A stretch of DNA of 64,000 nucleotides from NCBI GenBank assembly GCA_964629635.1, contig CAZVQS010000001.1, forward strand, positions 248,001 through 312,000. The letters are read 5' to 3'. Below are positions 63,820 through 64,000 of the stretch, piece by piece; the stretch's first letter is position 1, and every line of letters begins with the position of its first letter. The translations under genes were made by a program, and so were the position numbers. The notes below the pieces were generated by a model. The model had not been told where the DNA came from, searched no databases, and saw only the letters and a list, made by a program, of their open reading frames with translations. Origin of the DNA: YC2-FULL-38-9 sp964629635 (GTDB taxonomy: Bacteria > Patescibacteriota > Microgenomatia > UBA1406 > GWC2-37-13).

Positions 63820-64000
63820 TCTTTTGAAGATTTCACGATCCTTGTGCGCACTGCGCGCTTCAGAAACATATCGATGTCTTCTCTGATATCCGACGCTTCC
63901 GCACCGTAATGGTCAGCCACATGTCCAACTATTTCCGCTCCGGTCCTTTTTTTCCACAAAAAACTCCAGATGAGCCTTCCGGTTTCATTGAGAGTTATGA
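63816..64000 (-). CDS. PqqD-like RiPP recognition element protein (5' end beyond window)
   Basis: The 60 visible C-terminal residues read LNETGRLIWSFLWKKRTGAE then VADHYGAEASDIREDIDMFL, the pattern of PqqD-family winged-helix domains (LNxTGxxIWxLL, DVxxFLxxL). These bind leader peptides and deliver them to the maturase. Convergent with the candidate precursor, the stop codons overlapping (TTA at 63816-63818 against TAG at 63817-63819). The start lies outside the window; it may be a stand-alone domain or the end of a larger enzyme. Confidence 0.82.
   Translation of the reverse strand, partial: ITLNETGRLIWSFLWKKRTGAEIVGHVADHYGAEASDIREDIDMFLKRAVRTRIVKSSKD

Noticed and set aside
1..64000. tRNA, rRNA and CRISPR arrays
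   Set aside because: Read by eye for T-loop-like GTTCGANTC contexts, rRNA-like stretches and regularly spaced direct repeats; none convincing. A tRNAscan-SE or CRISPR search would be decisive.

Overview
The window looks like a chromosomal segment of a Patescibacteria (Candidate Phyla Radiation) bacterium, possibly of the Microgenomates group. This is an inference. It rests on compact operons of core genes (rho, fmt, tgt, queA, thyA, dfrA, rpsF-ssb-rpsR, pgk, gap, a class II aldolase), many Pro/Thr-rich or Cys-rich surface proteins without homologues I recognise, large unrecognised helical proteins, and the absence of transposases, tRNAs and rRNAs. G+C is roughly one half by eye. At least a dozen genes have a TATAAT-like -10 hexamer ending only about 3-11 bases before the start codon, so leaderless or near-leaderless mRNAs seem to be normal here, while internal operon genes can keep a Shine-Dalgarno sequence.

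Layout. 1-1.3 kb: rho (cut by the left edge) with a long leader. 1.8-4.6 kb: a three-gene ABC-2 exporter. 5-7.2 kb: a large unrecognised protein divergent from fmt. 8.3-9.2 kb: a protein with carbonic-anhydrase-like metal motifs. 9.2-13.9 kb: tgt and queA (queuosine tRNA modification), separated by two tandem secreted-protein modules with matching structured ends. 13.9-17.7 kb: a surface protein, then thyA-dfrA-DUF1599. 17.8-22.6 kb: small unknowns, a SerB-like phosphatase, a Dcd-like protein, a second metal-motif protein and a glycosyltransferase. 22.6-28.2 kb: TatD, a surface protein, a DegP/HtrA protease, a C-terminal processing protease and a barrel-sandwich-like protein. 28.2-29.2 kb: rpsR, ssb, rpsF. 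29.3-33.8 kb: a large unknown divergent from a GT39-type membrane glycosyltransferase fused to DUF192. 33.8-37.9 kb: pgk, gap, aldolase, HIT protein. 37.9-41.2 kb: a pilin-like protein and a Cys-rich surface protein with a thrombospondin-like motif. 41.3-53.7 kb: a surface-glycan locus (two O-antigen ligase/polymerase-like proteins, DUF5989, carbamoyltransferase, glycosyltransferases, two epimerases, NodB-type deacetylase, methyltransferase, WecG/TagA/CpsF enzyme, SGNH hydrolase). 53.8-60.4 kb: a GH10 glycoside hydrolase, a giant SecA-like ATPase and an anchored protein. 60.4 kb to the right edge: a putative RiPP cluster.

The most interesting system is the right-hand cluster: YcaO, radical SAM protein, PP-loop (PAPS-reductase-like) ATPase, a 54-residue peptide with its own promoter, and a convergent PqqD-like recognition domain running off the edge. 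This has the parts of a peptide-modification (RiPP) pathway but matches no class I know. Two unexplained DNA structures also stand out. One is a family of about 110-bp palindromic elements (2720-2830, 7971-8080, 20454-20568) with conserved cores but different, internally complementary ends; one copy lies in frame inside fmt, as Rickettsia palindromic elements do. The other is the pair of secreted-protein modules at 10.46-12.06 kb, each bounded by the inverted repeat ATATCGCACG and carrying a multi-hairpin 3' region.
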